A DNA stretch of 43,959 bases from Dysgonamonadaceae bacterium (GCA_031289145.1 JAITQA010000046.1:1-43959), one strand, 5' to 3'; counted from the first letter of the stretch, positions 17,940-26,844 are shown. Program-made: numbers and translations. Notes: generated by a model from the letters alone, not told the origin.

Positions 17940-18725
17940 TTATTTTCTTAGTAAATACATGATTGATATAACTATCAAAAAACCAGTTAGAAAACACAAA
18001 ACACCGACCAAAATATTTCTGATTGATTCGGATTTTATCCATTTTTTGAATGCGCAATTCTTTTTCGGCTTCTTGAATGGTTCTTCAGCTAAAATTTCTT
18101 CTCTTGTTTCGATTGTCTTAACACGAGGCTTGGATGGAAATTTAGCTGCAATCTTTTCCAATCTATCTTTATAAATGGCGGATTGCATGAACTCGTCATT
18201 TTCGCTGCTCACTTTATCAATAAAAATTTCAGGAAAAACCGCTTTGCTGCTGATCGCATTATAGTCAATTTCATTTTCTATTTCTTTTTGCAAAGCAATT
18301 ATTAGCACGTCATCCATTTCTACCGAAATCGTTTCCTTTGTAATACTATTAAAAATACCATTATGCCTTATCAAAAATTTATTTCCCCTGAAGTGTAAAA
18401 CACACAAATCGCCTGTTAATAAAATATTCATTTTGTCTTCGACCGGATAAATCACCGCCAGTCCATTCATCTGTTTTTTAACATTTTCGTTTAGAATCAG
18501 CGTATGGAAAATAGCGCTCTTCGTCTTTAGCGCTTCTTCGTCAAGATAAAAATCGTTGGCTTTTATTTCAGCTATTGAAGCAAGCAAGTCTGAATGCTCA
18601 ATGCTGTTGTTGGTAGATAAAAAAACGTATGAAGTTGCATCTTTTTCATTCTCAGAATTAAAAGGAAACTTTATTGTTGCCTTTACTCTTGAGATATTTA
18701 CATACAAAGAGTGTAGTGTAATCAT
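17940..18725 (-). CDS. Membrane-anchored protein resembling a degenerate PP2C phosphatase
   Basis: This 261-residue protein is probably the first gene of the minus-strand run. It ends in one membrane span (about 236-258, ILVGVLCFLTGFLIVISIMYLL), with a basic Pro/Lys linker before it. The middle resembles the PP2C core: GLAVIYPVEDKMNILLTGD-LCVL (Gly105-Asp106) fits the strand pair around the GDSR motif, and SVEMDDVLIIAL fits the PGDxLLLCSDG segment. The N-terminal Asp and the DGxGG motif are absent, so it would be a pseudo-phosphatase if this reading is right. I place the start at 18725 because a good TAnnTTTG promoter element (18753-18760) overlaps the earlier possible start at 18755. The PP2C assignment is tentative. 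Confidence 0.72.
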   Translation of the reverse strand: MITLHSLYVNISRVKATIKFPFNSENEKDATSYVFLSTNNSIEHSDLLASIAEIKANDFYLDEEALKTKSAIFHTLILNENVKKQMNGLAVIYPVEDKMNILLTGDLCVLHFRGNKFLIRHNGIFNSITKETISVEMDDVLIIALQKEIENEIDYNAISSKAVFPEIFIDKVSSENDEFMQSAIYKDRLEKIAAKFPSKPRVKTIETREEILAEEPFKKPKKNCAFKKWIKSESIRNILVGVLCFLTGFLIVISIMYLLRK

Positions 18726-18752
18726 TGTATTATTGGGATTTAAATTTAAATA

Positions 18753-18787
18753 CAAAGATATTATAATTTTTTATAATATATATACAA
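18753..18787 (-). promoter_or_regulatory. Likely promoter of the signalling gene run
   Basis: Reading the minus strand, TATCTTTG (18753-18760) is a perfect match to the Bacteroidetes -7 consensus TAnnTTTG. A CTTG lies about 24 bases upstream (18785-18787 holds its TTG), a weak -33 element at a somewhat long spacing. It would start transcription roughly 20 bases before the ATG at 18725. Confidence 0.5.
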
Positions 18788-18835
18788 GGGAACTGAAATT
18801 ACGGATTCATTATTTATCAATTCAATTAACCGCCT

Positions 18836-18934
18836 TTATCAAAAGAACACTTGCAACTGTGTAGCAAAAGCATTGTTTTTGCCAAGCGCCTTGTCGTTCG
18901 TATGAATATAATTCAACTGAATACGTACAAATGC
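18836..18934. repeat. Left copy of a 99-bp direct repeat flanking the pectin locus
   Basis: This stretch matches 40614-40713 in the same orientation with two substitutions (18884 and 18920) and one small difference near 18926. The right copy is the 3' end of an intact porin gene. Identity drops abruptly on both sides. The two copies bracket the whole sigma/FecR/Sus/enzyme locus. Confidence 0.9.
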
Positions 18935-18940
18935 ACCCAT
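18839..18940 (-). pseudogene. Orphan 3' fragment of the porin gene
   Basis: Read on the minus strand, this encodes a porin C-terminus ending in NNAFATQLQVFF and a TGA stop, in frame and almost identical to the last 30 residues of the porin at 40617-41699. It begins with an ATG at 18940 followed by Gly-Ala-Phe-Val-Arg, then joins the porin frame at RIQLNYIHTND. Without the rest of the barrel it cannot make a porin. It is best read as a remnant left by insertion or recombination. Confidence 0.85.
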
Positions 18941-18950
18941 TTAATCCACA

Positions 18951-18984
18951 TTTGCTTTATTTGATAATTTTATTCTTATATTTG
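18951..18984 (+). promoter_or_regulatory. Likely promoter of the ECF sigma gene
   Basis: TATATTTG at 18977-18984 matches the TAnnTTTG -7 consensus. TTTG at 18951-18954 lies 22 bases upstream, slightly longer than the usual 19-21. The predicted start would be roughly 10-15 bases before the ATG at 19005. It lies just outside the orphan porin fragment. Confidence 0.5.
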
Positions 18985-19004
18985 TGCTAAGTTAACATTC
19001 AATA

Positions 19005-19565
19005 ATGTCGGATAATAAACATATTGTTTTTGAAGAAATCTATCTCAACTACTTTTCCAAAATGAAGAATTTTGCCAAAGAGTATGTCCTGTCGGATGAA
19101 GATGCGGAAAATATTGTACAAGATATTTTTCTGGAGCTTTGGGAGAAAAGAGAAATACTCGGTATGCCGCTTAACATTATTGCGTACTTATTTACCGCGA
19201 TAAAAAACAGGTGTATCGATCTTTTGCGGCACAAAATACTTGTAAAAGAAGTGGCGGAAAAATTGCAAGAAGAACATCTCTTTACATTGCAAATGAAGTT
19301 TTATTCGCTGGAGGCATTCGATCAGAATTTGTTCGTGGAGAAAGATATAGAACAGATTATTACGCAGGCGATAGATGCGCTTCCGGAAAAATGCAAAGCA
19401 ATATTCATTAAAAGTAAAATCGAAGGAAAGAAGCAGAAAGAAATAGCTGCTGAGTTGAACATTTCGGTAAATACCATTGAAACACAGATGAGTATTGCCT
19501 ATAAAAAATTAAAATTACTATTAAAAGATTACTTCTTGATTTTCCTTTTTCTACTTTATCTGTAA
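19005..19565 (+). CDS. ECF-type RNA polymerase sigma factor
   Basis: This 186-residue sigma-70 family protein has region 2 near 10-75 (DEDAENIVQDIFLELWEKRE, binding the core enzyme and the -10 element). Region 4 is near 125-180 (LPEKCKAIFIKSKIEGKK, then KEIAAELNISVNTIETQM as the helix-turn-helix). There is no region 1 or 3, as is normal for ECF factors of the FecI-like group in Bacteroidetes. It is followed 69 bases later by a FecR anti-sigma factor and then an STN-domain SusC, the standard order for trans-envelope induction of a glycan utilisation locus. The C-terminus ends in a short very hydrophobic tail (FLIFLFLLYL), which is mildly unusual. Confidence 0.94.
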   Translation: MSDNKHIVFEEIYLNYFSKMKNFAKEYVLSDEDAENIVQDIFLELWEKREILGMPLNIIAYLFTAIKNRCIDLLRHKILVKEVAEKLQEEHLFTLQMKFYSLEAFDQNLFVEKDIEQIITQAIDALPEKCKAIFIKSKIEGKKQKEIAAELNISVNTIETQMSIAYKKLKLLLKDYFLIFLFLLYL

Positions 19566-19634
19566 AAAATGATTCCCTTTTTGGCGGAATTTACACCGTG
19601 GTTCGTTTATATTATATAGCAAGAAAAAGAATAG

Positions 19635-20606
19635 ATGGACGAACGAATACAGCAATATTTTCAAAAAGAATTAAATCCTGCGGAACGGTTAGCTTTTCTG
19701 CGAGAAGTGGAATCCAATGCTTCTTTAAAAAAAGATTTCATCGCATATCAAAATCTGGATGCAATGATGCATCTTTTTACCCCTGTTTCAAATGAAGATG
19801 AAAATAAAAGCGCTTATGTTCGTTTTGTGCGAAAAAGAAAGAAACGCCGGGTTCTCAGATTTGCCGTCAGCAGCATGAAATATGTGGCAACTGTTTTAAT
19901 CGTTGTTATATCGACGTATTGGACTGTTGAACGTTATATGGTTCCACACGACCGGACAGCAGCAACAAATACTTTGTATGTGCCTGTAGGACAACGAGCC
20001 AGAATTACTTTGCAAGATGGGACAACGGTTTGGCTCAATGCACAGTCTACCTTAACCTATCCATCTCATTTTGGAGGCAAAGAACGACGTGTTTCACTGA
20101 TAGGAGAGGGCTATTTTGATGTTGTGCACAATGAGAAAAAACCTTTTATTGTAAGTGCATCTCAGGTGGAAATGATGGTATTGGGAACCAAGTTTAACGT
20201 TTACAGCTATCCGGAGGCCGGTTATACACAGACCAGTCTGATTGAAGGCGCTGTCCGTGTGTCCCTTTCCGAATCACCTGATACGGGCATTGTCTTAAAC
20301 CCGAATGAACAGGTTTTGGTTCAGGAAGGGCAAATGACACTTGAAACAATCAAATATCCGGAAATCTTTTTATGGAAAGAGGGTATCTATAGTTTTAATG
20401 ACGAACGATTAGAGAATATTGTGAAAAAACTGGAACTCTATTACGATGTGAAAATTATCATTAAAACGCCTGAACTGGCAGACTTAAAATATACCTGCAA
20501 ATTTCGACAAAGAGATGGTATTGATGAAATTCTCCGGATTATCCGCAGGATACATAAGTTTAATTTTGAAAAGGATAAAGAAAAAAATACCATTACGCTC
20601 AGTTAG
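19635..20606 (+). CDS. FecR-family anti-sigma factor
   Basis: This 323-residue protein has a cytoplasmic N-terminus (1-75) expected to bind the sigma factor. A membrane span (about 80-96, ATVLIVVISTYW) follows, then a periplasmic FecR domain (about 114-215) with VPVGQRARITLQDGTTVWLNAQS-type sequence, GEGYFDV and MVLGTKFNVYSY. The C-terminal DUF4974-like domain (about 250-323) has FNDERLENIVKKLELYYDV and is thought to contact the STN domain of the transporter. It lies directly downstream of its sigma factor and 171 bases before susC. It should hold the sigma factor inactive until SusC signals substrate. Confidence 0.93.
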   Translation: MDERIQQYFQKELNPAERLAFLREVESNASLKKDFIAYQNLDAMMHLFTPVSNEDENKSAYVRFVRKRKKRRVLRFAVSSMKYVATVLIVVISTYWTVERYMVPHDRTAATNTLYVPVGQRARITLQDGTTVWLNAQSTLTYPSHFGGKERRVSLIGEGYFDVVHNEKKPFIVSASQVEMMVLGTKFNVYSYPEAGYTQTSLIEGAVRVSLSESPDTGIVLNPNEQVLVQEGQMTLETIKYPEIFLWKEGIYSFNDERLENIVKKLELYYDVKIIIKTPELADLKYTCKFRQRDGIDEILRIIRRIHKFNFEKDKEKNTITLS

Positions 20607-20691
20607 CAAACGCAAAAGAGAAAATAGATTGTTAAATTTTAAAAAGAAAAAGAATATGATATAAAAAAAAGAAAAACACAACAAAATAACA

Positions 20692-20719
20692 GGCGACAGA
20701 TGTACCACCATCCATCGCC
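20692..20719 (+). promoter_or_regulatory. Hairpin in the leader upstream of susC
   Basis: GGCGA-CA-GATG, loop TACCAC, CATC-CA-TCGCC forms a symmetric two-part stem in the AT-rich gap between fecR and susC. No U-tract follows, so it is not a classic terminator. It may be a leader or mRNA-stability element; the function is a guess. Confidence 0.35.
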
Positions 20720-20777
20720 CGGAGAAAAGTAAACACAGAAAAACACAATTAGTATTCACTTTACATTATGCAAAGAT

Positions 20778-23700
20778 ATGAAAAAAAATCCTTTGTTAGT
20801 ATCCTTTTCCACACAAACGCTGTGTGTTAAAGGTTTTTTAAGAATCATGAAAACATCCGTATTTTTCCTATTTGTCTTCATTTTCGAGTCGATGGCGATG
20901 AGTTTGGAAATTCAAGATGAGGTTATTACCCTAAAAAGCAATTCTTTATCTATTGGAGAATTGATTTCGGAGATTGAGAAACAGTCCGATTATCTGATTG
21001 TTTACAGTACCCGTGAGATAGACATTAACAGGAAGGTATCCGTAAAAAATCCGAAAGAAAAAGTTTCCACAATTCTGAAAGAAGCATTTGAAAAAACGGA
21101 TATCGGATATGAATTCACGAAAGATTATATTTTGTTGTCAACGAAAAAAAATCTATCGGAGAACAATGCTACACAACCGGTTCCTTCTACTACTGTTACA
21201 GGAACCGTTATAGACGAAAATGGTGAACCGGCAATCGGTGCGAAGATCAGTGTTGTTGGAAAATCCATAGGCACATCGACTGATACCAAGGGTTATTTTT
21301 CCGTAAATACCCCTTTGGGCAGTATTATTCAGGTTTCATACCTTGGGTATGTTACGCAAACGATTACAGCCACAGACCGGGTATTGAATATCGTGCTGAA
21401 AGAAGACACAAAGACTTTAGATGAAGTAGTGGTTGTGGGATACGGAACCCAGAAAAGAAGAGACCTTACCGGCTCTGTTTCATCCGTCAGCGCCAGTCAA
21501 CTAAGAGACATTCCCGTTACCTCGGCCGCACAGGCGATTACCGGGAGAATGGCCGGAGTGCAAGTGACGCAGACAGAAGGTTCGCCGGATGCGGAAATAA
21601 AAATCCGTATACGGGGAGGCGGGTCTTTAACGCAGGATAACTCGCCTTTGTATATTGTTGACGGATTCCCGGTGGACAATATCAATGACATTGCGCCTAC
21701 CGACATCGCCTCCATCGACGTATTGAAAGACGCTTCATCTACTGCTATCTATGGTGCACGCGGTGCAAACGGGGTAATTATTGTAAGCACCAAAAGCGGT
21801 TATGAAGGAAAACCCAAGGTCAGTTATAATATGTATTACGGAACGAAGAAAATTACCGGTTATTACGATGTCCTTGATGCTTATGAATATGTTGACTGGC
21901 AATGGGAATTCCAAATGCTGACCAGTTCCAATAACTTTACCTCGCTTGAAAGAACCTTCGGTAATTTCCAGGATATAGGATTGTACAAAGAGATGAGTTC
22001 TACCAATTGGCAAAAGAAAATCTTGGGACAAAACGGCAGCAGTCTCAACAATAACCTCTCGGTTAGCGGCGGCACAAAAGCCACAAAATATCATATCAGT
22101 CTTACACGTAGCGATGAAGATGAAATCATGTTAGGGCAGGGATACGACAGAACAAACTTGTCGGCTAAAACGGCCTTTCAGATCAACGACCGACTTTCTT
22201 TGGATTTGAATATCCGCATGTCGGATTATAACTTGGAAGGCGCCGGCACATCTTCCGGTGCACGTCTGAATCACATGGTGCAATTTCGTCCCGTGAACGG
22301 ACTATCGGGTTTTATTGAGCCGGACGATGAGTTTGAAATGGATACCGAGTTTATCCTTGATCCGTTGAAGCAGACTAACGATGACTACCGGCGTACGAAA
22401 AGATTGACTTTCAATTATGACGCTGCGGCCAATATTAAAATACTGAAAGATTTAATTTACAGGTTTGAATATGGTTACCAGTATTCGATGAATACCAACA
22501 AAAGATTCTATGGATTGAATACCAGTAATGCCCAAACATGGGGTTCTCAACCGCTGGCCAGTAATGAAAAGACGGACGGAAAAGGCTACCGGATAGCCAA
22601 TACGCTGACCTATAATAAACGAGATTTTCTTCCGGAACATAATCTGACAGTTATGCTCGGAGAGGAGTTGATCGATTCCAAGAGTGAAAATCTCTATACA
22701 GAGGTGAGGTATTTACCTAAATATATAGATGCAATCAGCGCTTTGAGTATGATGCAATTAGGTTCCACCCAACCCATCACCACCTACGACAGCCCCAATG
22801 TGATTACCTCTTCGTTCTTTGGTCGGTTGAACTACGATTATAAAGGAAAATACTTAGCATCGGCGACTTTTCGAACGGACGGGTCCAGCAAGTTTGCACC
22901 GGGGCATCGTTGGGGTTATTTCCCATCTGCCGCGCTGGCTTGGCGTATTTCCGACGAGCGTTTCATGGAGGTAACCAATGCCTGGATGTCCAACCTGAAA
23001 CTGCGGCTCAGCTATGGTACAGCAGGTAATAACCGGATTGGAAATGATTTGTGGAAAAAAACTTTTTCTATAGGAGGAGATGGCTTGCTATTTATGGAAG
23101 GGAACGAAACCACATCAACAACCTATTTGATACCCGGTAACAGCCTTTCCAATCCCGACCTGAAATGGGAAACAACGATTACACAAAACGTCGGCCTTGA
23201 TTTCGGATTTTTTAAAGACAGGCTTTCCGGTTCTGTGGAAGTGTATAAGAATATCACCAAAGACTTGCTGATACGCGCCACTGTACCCAGTAGTTCCGGA
23301 TATACCACGCAAATGCAGAATATCGGGCAAACATCCAACCGGGGAATTGAATTTGTTTTGAACGGAACAATTATTCAAACACATGATTTTCAATTATCCG
23401 CAAACTTCAATATTGCCTTCAACAAAAATCATATCGACAAATTAGGTGAAAACAAACGTTGGGAAGAGAGTTCAGGCTGGGCAGGCACAGACGGATCCGG
23501 TCCCACCGGAGATTATCTGATTGAAGAAGGCGGACAAATAGGACTGATGTACGGTTTTGTAACAGACGGAATGTACACTTTCGACGACTTTTATTACGAT
23601 GATACAACCGGTACTTATAAACTGAAACCGGGTGTTGCAGACAATCGCAATATCACGACGTCAAGGATATTTTGGCCGGGAGCATTGAAATATGTGAATC

Positions 23701-24338
23701 AAAATCCGGGAGAAGGTGAAACGGATGCGGAAAAAGTTTCGGTAGATCAAGCCAATGACAGAGTAATTATCGGAAATGCCAACCCGAAACATACCGGTGG
23801 CTTTGGACTGAACGGACAATACAAGGGATTTGACATGTCCGTCTTCTGCAACTGGGTATATGGAAACGATATATACAATGCCAATAAGTTGGAATATACG
23901 GCATCCCGTAGTGGACGCACCTATAAAAACCTGTTGACTACCATGAATCCAAATGATCGCTTCAGCTATCTTGACAGGACTACCGGGCTTTTGATAACCG
24001 ATTGGGAGCAATTGAAGGAAATGAATAAAAACGCCACTATCTGGTCGCCCGCCCATTCATTGACCCGTTTGCACTCATGGGCTGTTGAGGACGGTTCATT
24101 TTTGCGACTGAATAACCTCACCATTGGCTATTCATTGCCCTCATCCTTGTTATCCAAAATTAAAGTGGAACAATTAAGGATTTACGTCACAGGCTATAAC
24201 CTCTGGGTATGGACGAATTATTCCGGTTACGACCCTGAGGTAGATACGCGACGGTCTACACCCCTTACACCAGGAGTAGATTATAATGCTTACCCCAGAA
24301 GCCGTTCCTATAATGTTGGTTTGAATTTAACTTTTTAA
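20778..24338 (+). CDS. SusC/RagA-type TonB-dependent outer-membrane glycan transporter with STN domain
   Basis: This 1186-residue transporter has a signal region (about 20-45) and an STN domain (about 48-122, LSIGELISEIEKQSDYLIVY), which receives or transmits the inducing signal to FecR. A carboxypeptidase-regulatory-like domain (about 139-208, VTGTVIDENGEPAIGAKISV) follows, then a TonB box/SusC motif (DEVVVVGYGTQKRRDLTGS, about 215-233), the plug (with IYGARGANGVIIVSTKSG), and a beta barrel ending YNVGLNLTF. It imports oligosaccharides with SusD as lid. The presence of STN and the upstream sigma/FecR pair indicates ECF-type control. susD follows after 10 bases. Confidence 0.96.
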   Translation: MKKNPLLVSFSTQTLCVKGFLRIMKTSVFFLFVFIFESMAMSLEIQDEVITLKSNSLSIGELISEIEKQSDYLIVYSTREIDINRKVSVKNPKEKVSTILKEAFEKTDIGYEFTKDYILLSTKKNLSENNATQPVPSTTVTGTVIDENGEPAIGAKISVVGKSIGTSTDTKGYFSVNTPLGSIIQVSYLGYVTQTITATDRVLNIVLKEDTKTLDEVVVVGYGTQKRRDLTGSVSSVSASQLRDIPVTSAAQAITGRMAGVQVTQTEGSPDAEIKIRIRGGGSLTQDNSPLYIVDGFPVDNINDIAPTDIASIDVLKDASSTAIYGARGANGVIIVSTKSGYEGKPKVSYNMYYGTKKITGYYDVLDAYEYVDWQWEFQMLTSSNNFTSLERTFGNFQDIGLYKEMSSTNWQKKILGQNGSSLNNNLSVSGGTKATKYHISLTRSDEDEIMLGQGYDRTNLSAKTAFQINDRLSLDLNIRMSDYNLEGAGTSSGARLNHMVQFRPVNGLSGFIEPDDEFEMDTEFILDPLKQTNDDYRRTKRLTFNYDAAANIKILKDLIYRFEYGYQYSMNTNKRFYGLNTSNAQTWGSQPLASNEKTDGKGYRIANTLTYNKRDFLPEHNLTVMLGEELIDSKSENLYTEVRYLPKYIDAISALSMMQLGSTQPITTYDSPNVITSSFFGRLNYDYKGKYLASATFRTDGSSKFAPGHRWGYFPSAALAWRISDERFMEVTNAWMSNLKLRLSYGTAGNNRIGNDLWKKTFSIGGDGLLFMEGNETTSTTYLIPGNSLSNPDLKWETTITQNVGLDFGFFKDRLSGSVEVYKNITKDLLIRATVPSSSGYTTQMQNIGQTSNRGIEFVLNGTIIQTHDFQLSANFNIAFNKNHIDKLGENKRWEESSGWAGTDGSGPTGDYLIEEGGQIGLMYGFVTDGMYTFDDFYYDDTTGTYKLKPGVADNRNITTSRIFWPGALKYVNQNPGEGETDAEKVSVDQANDRVIIGNANPKHTGGFGLNGQYKGFDMSVFCNWVYGNDIYNANKLEYTASRSGRTYKNLLTTMNPNDRFSYLDRTTGLLITDWEQLKEMNKNATIWSPAHSLTRLHSWAVEDGSFLRLNNLTIGYSLPSSLLSKIKVEQLRIYVTGYNLWVWTNYSGYDPEVDTRRSTPLTPGVDYNAYPRSRSYNVGLNLTF

Positions 24339-24348
24339 TATATAAAAA

Positions 24349-26151
24349 ATGAAAATGTATCGTATTATGATAGTATTTGTATTGTCGATTATGCTGGTAG
24401 CGTGCGACAATATTTTGGATACGAATTCCAATTCGACCTTTACGGAAGAAACTTCCTTCAGTAATTATGATTTTGCCAAAAAGGCAGTAGCGGGTATATA
24501 CTTTAATTTCACAGCTTCCAATATGCATGCCAATGATTTAATATTCTATAAATTAGGATCGGACATTGAGCATAGAACCGGTACGCCGGATGGCGCACGT
24601 ATTTCTTTGGCGCAATATGCGGCTGATGATGGGAATACATTGGTTGCGAATTCTTGGAACCGGTTTTATCAGGGTATAGAACGCGCCAATATATGCATAG
24701 AAAATTTACCCAAAAGTCCTATGTGGGAAAACGAATTTGCAGAACAGGCGCAGGCATTGTACGCGGAAGCCGTGGCTTTACGGGCTTTTTGCTATTATGA
24801 ACTGATTTCCTTTTGGGGAGATATTCCTTTTAAAACACGTTCGACTCAAGCGGGCGATAATTTCTATCTTCCCAAAACAGAAAGGGATGAAATCTATGAG
24901 TTTTTGATACAAGACCTCAAAGATGCCGAAGCGTATGCTCCGTGGATGTCCGGTTCGGCCGAGAATATTACCAAAGGATTTATCAAAGGGCTGCGAGCAA
25001 GGATGGCTATGGCTTATGCAGGTTATTCGCTTCGTAACAAGGCCGAAGGATTTGTTACCCGGCGAGGCCGGAACTGGCAGGAATACTACAAGATTGCGAA
25101 TCAGGAATGTCGGGAACTGATGGAAAGCGGTCGTCATCGACTGAATCCCAGCTATATTGGTATATTCAAATTGCTTCATGCCTATAGTCAGGATATAACG
25201 AACAAAGAAGTTCTTTGGGAAATTGCTTTCGGCAGAGGTTACAGTGGCCGTTTTGGCCAGATGATCGGCATGCAATTTACGACCAATCCGGCAGAACCTA
25301 AATACGGAAGGGCGGCTGCAGAACCCACGGTTCCGTTGAACTATTTCTATTCCTTTGACCGGCAAGATCTCCGCCGGAATGTGAATGTTGAATTATACAA
25401 TTATGGAGATGCGAATAACCTTAGCAAGCAAAGGATGGCCAGTGTAACAAGTTTGAGGCCTTGCAAATGGCGTCGCTCCTGGATTGTCCCTTCCATGGGA
25501 GGTGATCTGGCTACTGTTCAGGTAACCGGCGTCAATTTTCCGGTGATGCGCTACACGGATGTCGTACTGTTGTTTGCTGAAACAGAAAATGAAATCAACG
25601 GTGCCCCTACCACGGATGCAAAAAATGCCTTGGCTTCGATCAGACAACGTGCTTTTCCACAAGAATTGTGGTCGGAAAAAGTAAGCCGTTATGTCGATTC
25701 CGTATCCGTCAGCAAAGAAGCCTTCTTTAATGCGCTTGTGGATGAACGAATGTGGGAATTTGGCGGCGAACTGATTCGGAAATTTGATCTTGTCCGGTGG
25801 AATTTGCTCGGTGAAAAATTAGACAAGATGAAATCGGATATTTCGAAAATTATTGATAATGACCCTGAATTCAATTGGGTGCCGGATCGTATTTACTGGA
25901 AACAGGGAGATGACGGAGAAACGATTGATATTCTGAATCCGGATTATCGTTGGACGGGTGCAGCCCCGGCAGGATACAGCAATTCTACCTGGGGAAGCGG
26001 TTTATCGGAAAGTAGCAAAACGTCTGCACGTAATTATGCAAATCAATGTGTTTCAGGTTACAATAGGGGAAAAAACAATCATTTGTTTCCGCTAAACCAG
26101 GCGATCATGAATGCCAGCAACAATGTGCTGCAAAATGATCTGATTCCATAA
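24349..26151 (+). CDS. SusD/RagB-family surface glycan-binding lipoprotein
   Basis: This 600-residue lipoprotein has its lipobox at LVAC (Cys19). SusD hallmarks include NTNSNSTFTEET-type start, WNRFYQGIERANICIENL, ALYAEAVALRAFCYYEL with a following FWGDIPF, a TPR-like helical scaffold, VLLFAETENEINGAPT, LASIRQRAF, DERMWEFGGELIRKFDLVRW and a C-terminal FPLNQ. It forms the lid over the SusC barrel and captures the glycan. The gene lies 10 bases downstream of susC and is followed by a small lipoprotein gene. The length is normal for the family. Confidence 0.95.
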   Translation: MKMYRIMIVFVLSIMLVACDNILDTNSNSTFTEETSFSNYDFAKKAVAGIYFNFTASNMHANDLIFYKLGSDIEHRTGTPDGARISLAQYAADDGNTLVANSWNRFYQGIERANICIENLPKSPMWENEFAEQAQALYAEAVALRAFCYYELISFWGDIPFKTRSTQAGDNFYLPKTERDEIYEFLIQDLKDAEAYAPWMSGSAENITKGFIKGLRARMAMAYAGYSLRNKAEGFVTRRGRNWQEYYKIANQECRELMESGRHRLNPSYIGIFKLLHAYSQDITNKEVLWEIAFGRGYSGRFGQMIGMQFTTNPAEPKYGRAAAEPTVPLNYFYSFDRQDLRRNVNVELYNYGDANNLSKQRMASVTSLRPCKWRRSWIVPSMGGDLATVQVTGVNFPVMRYTDVVLLFAETENEINGAPTTDAKNALASIRQRAFPQELWSEKVSRYVDSVSVSKEAFFNALVDERMWEFGGELIRKFDLVRWNLLGEKLDKMKSDISKIIDNDPEFNWVPDRIYWKQGDDGETIDILNPDYRWTGAAPAGYSNSTWGSGLSESSKTSARNYANQCVSGYNRGKNNHLFPLNQAIMNASNNVLQNDLIP

Positions 26152-26192
26152 AAATAAATTGCTATGTTATTAACGTATAAAAAAACAGAAAT

Positions 26193-26834
26193 ATGTTGAA
26201 TAGAATAAAAAACAAATATATGACCATCTTATCCGTTGTGATGCTATCTTTGTCATTGTTTTCATGCGAAGAAGATGAAGAAGTTGTAAAACAGCCGGGT
26301 CAAATGTTTCGTCCCGTCAGGTTTTCAGTTTTGGAAACACTTCCTGGGCAAGTTACTTTTTCGTGGATACCCATCAAAGATGCTAATTTTTTATTAGAAA
26401 TCAGCCGGGATGATCATGCGTTTGAAGTAGACTTGAAAACGCAGGCATTGGATGCCGGTACGAAAGAATATACCATTACAGATATATGGGGTGAGGTCAG
26501 ATATTCGGCAAGAATCAAAAGTGTGAGCAACAATCCGGAGGTCAAAGATTCGGAATATAGCGTCCTGTCTTTTGTATCCGCTGCCGAAAATATAGTCCGC
26601 TCGTGTGCTTCCGCCGAAAATTGGATAACAATAGAATGGGACGCCGCGATACCACTCACGCACATCAAGGTGACAGGTGGAGCGGAAACTACCATTCAAT
26701 TGACGGCAAGTGAAATCGCATCCGGACAGAAGAAAATAGAAGGACTGACTCCCGGTGCAACGTATACATTTACGCTTTATCAGGGCGAAAGAAACAGAGG
26801 AACAGTTTCAGTAACAATGGTTACCAATTCTTAA
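26193..26834 (+). CDS. Surface lipoprotein with fibronectin type III-like domains
   Basis: This 213-residue lipoprotein has its lipobox at SLFSC (Cys25) followed by acidic residues, typical of surface export in Bacteroidetes. Two FN3-like beta-sandwich domains follow: about 40-125 (PGQVTFSWIPIKDANFLLEIS, YSARIKSVS) and about 130-213 (WITIEWDA, LTPGATYTFTLYQG). It occupies the place of SusE-type or other surface glycan-binding proteins after SusD. In related pectin loci a longer protein with beta-helix domains after the FN3 part is common, so this may be a short version. A strong hairpin terminator follows directly. Confidence 0.8.
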   Translation: MLNRIKNKYMTILSVVMLSLSLFSCEEDEEVVKQPGQMFRPVRFSVLETLPGQVTFSWIPIKDANFLLEISRDDHAFEVDLKTQALDAGTKEYTITDIWGEVRYSARIKSVSNNPEVKDSEYSVLSFVSAAENIVRSCASAENWITIEWDAAIPLTHIKVTGGAETTIQLTASEIASGQKKIEGLTPGATYTFTLYQGERNRGTVSVTMVTNS

Positions 26835-26844
26835 TATATGTTAT

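Noticed and set aside
17926-18057. 44 extra N-terminal residues on the Hsp70-like protein
   Set aside because: They overlap the end of the upstream gene by 118 bases; ATG 17925 lies just after that stop and fits the operon spacing.
18836-18934. Reading the left direct repeat as a small gene of its own
   Set aside because: The 33-residue frame is only the last strands of the porin and almost identical to it; a remnant explains it better.
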